From Ascaris suum (Eukaryota > Nematoda > Chromadorea > Rhabditida > Ascarididae): a DNA stretch of 64,000 bases. The notes under the pieces were generated by a model. That model saw only the letters and a list, made by a program, of their open reading frames with translations. It did not search any database and had not been told where the DNA came from. The position numbers and the translations under genes are program-made. The stretch covers positions 2,340,516 through 2,404,515 of the forward strand of contig CM024175.1 in NCBI GenBank assembly GCA_013433145.1. The letters run 5' to 3'. How positions within the stretch are numbered: the stretch's first letter is position 1; the number at the start of each line of letters is the position of its first letter. Shown in pieces: positions 45,139 to 64,000 of the stretch.

Positions 45139-46122
45139 TTGGCTTGCAGCGGAGGCTTTCAATGAACTCTGATGAGTTAGCAACGCTAGAAATAATCCTC
45201 TCAGGGAGTAAATCTCGGGAATAAAGTCGGAGTTGTCGGAAATATTTGCTAGGAAAATGAAGACCCTAAAATTGCATGGAGTGCATCCAGTAGAAGGGAA
45301 GAAAAAGACAGAGATGATCAATCTCAAAACTGAACGCACATTAATCACAATATTCCTAGGTTATCTATTGAAGCGAAATATATTCCTACAAAATGAGCGA
45401 ATGCTTTACGTTATCTATTTTATGCCTCTTTTCTACTGGCGATTTTATGAGGCCGATCAACATTAATGAAATGAAACGAGATATGCATAAGCGAGTTATG
45501 CAAATATTCGTTGGAGAACCCTACAAAAAATGTTTCTGTTTGCGAAAAAAAAAACAATTTACGATCAATCTATTGGCCAAAAGTTACCCTTTTAAGTGGT
45601 ATGACTATAGGAAAAAAGTAATCATAGAAAAAACGTAAATGAGCATAACATAGCATATTCAGTTTCTATTTGTAGAGGTCCTTATGTCAATTATCAAATG
45701 AGCGCACAGGAATTATGATTAATAAGTAAGTACTTTCTAAAATTGCTCTTCTTTTTTGCGGGGAAAGGGGAGTTGCAAAAATGAAATGCGATGTGCGAAA
45801 ACGAAACAACAAAATAAATAAAGAAAAGTGTAAAAAATAAAACAAAAAGAAATATGACTCATTATGATGTTTAAAAGATAAATGAAATTTATCACTTTCA
45901 TATAATTTTGCACCAGCTGCTATCGGCTTCAAATAAATATAATATTTTCTTTCAAAATAATCTTTAATGATATTTCAACTGTCATCGCACATATAACTCT
46001 CAATAGAAAACAACAAACTGCGTTAATGTAATGCTTTTGAATCGATCGCCGATAATAAATTTTGAAGACGTGCAATCACAGTAGTAGTAATATTGTATTT
46101 ATTGGTACAGCATGAAATAAGT

Positions 46123-46369
<247 letters not shown>

Positions 46370-46867
46370 AAGTTTCGTGAGTTTGACGAATACACATAAA
46401 TTCCACAATATTGAAGTGCACAAAATTCTAGGTAATAAATCACTGAAGACTAAAATTAGCAATAATAGAGACAAAGAAAAGACAACAGATCACAATAAAC
46501 TTTGATTATACAAATCAACATATTACGACATTACTATCAAGTAAATATAATAGCAAATGAAAATTTAGAGTAACGTCAGATACTATAGTAATCTAGTAAA
46601 CCTATAACAGGAACAAGATGGAAATTGTCTCGACTTAGGCTGAAGGTAGAAATATTGAGAATTGCAACTTCAAGTTCATTTCAAATATGCATAACTCTAG
46701 ATGTAATGAATCGAGAACGATGTTTGTCCATTTGTTTCAATCGGAGTCGCATGCAGTCTTTCCCGGCTTAAACGTTAGAGCACGCCCGTGTGAATGAGAA
46801 CGCTGTGAACGCAAAGGGTTGCTTTCAAGTGGCTCGACTAAGCTTGTTAACTTCGTCTAACGTGACG

Positions 46868-61690
<14,823 letters not shown>

Positions 61691-62059
61691 TTGTATTTGT
61701 ATTGCAGTATGAAGTGTAAAAAAATTTGTATTTTATTCACTCGACATCACTTAGGCAATCTCCATCCGAGAAAATCGTCTCTTTTCTGGCCAACCTGCAT
61801 GGGTAATTCTCTCAATTATCACAGGTGTATTGCGCTTATATTCACTTCCTATTCGATTCATATGCGATGGAAGCTCAATTCACATTGAAGACTGGCTAAT
61901 TGTGGACTAGATGATATGTGTTAGCATCCCTTCTCTTATTTACGTTTCACTGATTCGTTCAGTGGAGTTAGCATAGGTTAAGCTCCTGAAAGATAAGTCC
62001 CCTGCTTCTGTGAAAAAAGTTTCGAATCACCGCTAAAAATACCTGTCCTACGACCGTGC

Positions 62060-62345
62060 AACAATTGGTCTTTGCTGGTGTTGCACTGCTACTGCGTGGT
62101 AGAGAAGAAACAAGGCGAGTGAATGTGAAGTTTACTGAAGCAATCCAACGCCGCAATTGTACATCACGGCGAGTAAAAACCACCAATATCACTGGGTATA
62201 CGCGCACCATGGCTGACGGGTTTGAAATATACAGCTACAGAAATAAACACCGAAATATGATGGGGCAGAGAAGAATAGATATTCCCGAGGTCGATCTGTG
62301 CAAAATTGAGTTGCAGCGCGGTTATTCACCAAATAGCTGGTATTG
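62060..62345 (+). repeat. Dispersed repeat B, copy 3
   Basis: The longest uninterrupted copy on the + strand: TTGCACTGCTACTGCGTGG, AAGTTTACTGAAGCAA, ACCACCAATATCAC, then the core GAGGTCGATCTGTGCAAAAT. An open frame of 113 codons crosses it, but it is not conserved in the other copies. Confidence 0.7.
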
Positions 62346-62584
62346 TGAAAATCCGCAACGGAAGAAAAGGAAATTCATCCACTGCTTTATTCTGTAGACC
62401 TCATGACCATAGTTGTTTCGAAATGTAGCCACACTATCCGAATCAAATTTTGCATGGTTGGAGTGTTCTGACAATACTAGGTCTTTATGCCACTCATACG
62501 GAGCGGTTTATTCAAAACTGTGAATTATACCTAGTAGATTAGAAAAAAAACCGTACTTAAGTGAAACCATGCGGAGGAAAGAGT

Positions 62585-62700
62585 CATGGATAACAATCTG
62601 GCGCCTTCGATGCACCTCATAGACAACAGGCAATGACCGTCTCCTTATATGCTGTCTTTAAAATGGATAACGGGAAGTACAGGGTGGCTTTGCTTCCTGT
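62585..62700 (+). repeat. Dispersed repeat C, copy 2
   Basis: Second copy of the unit at 40,740-40,870. It lies 240 bases after repeat B copy 3 and may belong to the same larger element. Confidence 0.45.
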
Positions 62701-63854
62701 GCCTCCCGCAATGGCTGCCACATACCCTTGACCCCATACTTCAATCTCCACTCAATTCGAGAACGCTATGTGAGAAGAAAATCAAAGCATATGAATACTG
62801 AGACCTCACTTTGCTTCATCGGAGAAGCTTATATCATGTACTGCTAATTCCATATCACACAACCAATACACGCGACCATATCAAGATGCCATTCAAAAGA
62901 TTGCGTCAGAGTCGAGATATAGTCTCTCATACACACACACGTATGCGCTCTGTATAACAACAGCTACAAAGGTTTTATGTACTCTCTAGGAATGTGAATT
63001 TACATATGAGAAGGAAAGAGGTGAAAATACTAAAAGGAAAATCGACCGCCGAACGTTGACTTCTCAAAAGCCAAGGCTAAGACCTAAACCATTGAGCTTT
63101 CTTGACTTGTCGAAGTGGCGTTTTTTGTGACCGTGCACATATTTATTGCGCATGTTTATACCCTTCTAACTCTGTACACACTTAGCGTAGAAATACAACT
63201 CATTGAACGGTGATCATCTCGAAAAACCTCCTCATTTGATAAGAATATCGCTTAGGACGCTTTAATCAGCGAAAAATCCAAATTCTTGATGGTGTATATT
63301 TCGTCACGTCGCCGCTACGTGTGCACCCTATACGTGATAGCACCTCACCATATAAGCATTCTAATGCAAAACGCCGCTTGCAATGACAAGGCATACCAGC
63401 AAAGAACAAAGACCACCAACATTTAGAGATTTCTCTTGTTCAATGAGTTGCACCCCCCTCTGGAACACAGCTAGACAGAACCCACCGGCTGTCTCTGTGC
63501 TTGTACAAGGATCAGCAGAGCTCGTAAATCATTCCGAACTCTACAGCCTGCTTGGATTTCATTTCAGTACCACTGCTAGGGTCAGGGGACTCTATCTCTC
63601 CCCCCCCCCTTCCACTCTCTGCAGGTGTCTGCAGCCCCCTTGACCACCTGCTCTGACTGATGTACAGCTGTTGTTATGGATGTCACACCTCTGCACAACT
63701 CCCTCTAGGCTCTGAAATACAGCGCGGGGGAGAGGGGAGGGACTTCGCCTCCCTCTATAACACAACAAAGGGAGGGATAGGCTTCGCTCCCCAACCTCCA
63801 TTTTGTGACACATAAGAAGGAAGGAGAGGCTTCAACATACAGAACATAAACGGG
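62701..63854. other. Right-end region, no gene seen
   Basis: Short frames only. Base composition turns GC- and C-rich after 63,420 (CCCCCCCTCTGG-type tracts, a run of 10 C at 63,600), quite unlike the rest of the window, and leads into the tRNA-like sequence. Confidence 0.45.
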
Positions 63855-63925
63855 AAGGGGAACCGAACCCGACTCCCTCCCCGCAACCTCAACCGAGCGC
63901 TTCAACCAGCGAGCCGTTTCGACCA
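63855..63925 (-). repeat. tRNA-like sequence, probable SINE head
   Basis: On the - strand CGGCTCGCTGGTTGAAGCG (A-box region, about 63916-63898) is followed by GGTTCGGTTCC (63869-63859), a good B box. The spacing of about 35 bases is that of a tRNA. It sits in a GC-rich tract at the window end. Confidence 0.45.
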
Positions 63926-64000
63926 CGCAACCCGTGTTATTTTCACCTCCTTTTGTACTTCATAGTGAAATGCTCACACCCTCCTTGTCTCCTGCGCTTG

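Overview
This window reads as nuclear DNA of a nematode. It is AT-rich, coding sequence is split into short exons (about 50-205 bp), and most 3' splice sites are short nematode-type TTTCAG, TTGCAG or TTTTAG. The best gene encodes the worm form of puromycin-sensitive aminopeptidase. Species cannot be fixed from the sequence; long introns and abundant retroelements suggest a parasitic or large-genome nematode rather than Caenorhabditis.

Left part, 1-14,730: mostly non-coding AT-rich DNA with tandem repeats, G-tracts and (AT)n arrays. Short phase-compatible exon candidates suggest the 3' end of a + strand gene (51-2,316), a small Cys-rich gene on the - strand (5,633-3,111) and a possible small secreted-peptide locus (7,025-7,440). 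None of these families is recognised.

Centre, 14,757-37,843, + strand: the whole pam-1-like aminopeptidase gene (M1 family), resolved here into 20 exons coding about 885 residues. The zinc motif (His306, Glu307, His310, Glu329), the exopeptidase motif GAMENWG and the catalytic Tyr392 are intact. One exon (32,286-32,341) is one base out of frame, and an extra frame-compatible exon lies before the last exon. Its introns hold a near-complete 3.3 kb RTE-type LINE in antisense with a 10 bp target duplication, a solo LTR, two copies of a short dispersed repeat, a tandem duplication, a tRNA-like relic and an imperfect hairpin.

Spacer, 37,844-46,867: no gene that can be supported; possible decayed coding tracts, two perfect hairpins and long (AT)n arrays.

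Right part, 46,868-61,690, + strand: a second multi-exon gene encoding an ankyrin-repeat protein followed by a basic or helical and Ser/Thr-rich tail. Six exons join in phase; two further exon candidates do not join cleanly. Its 6 kb intron holds two more solo LTRs of the same family. From 61,691 to the end there are dispersed repeats and a - strand tRNA-like (SINE-head) sequence.

The two main genes share a strand but are about 9 kb apart, so there is no sign of an operon, and nothing indicates a joint pathway.
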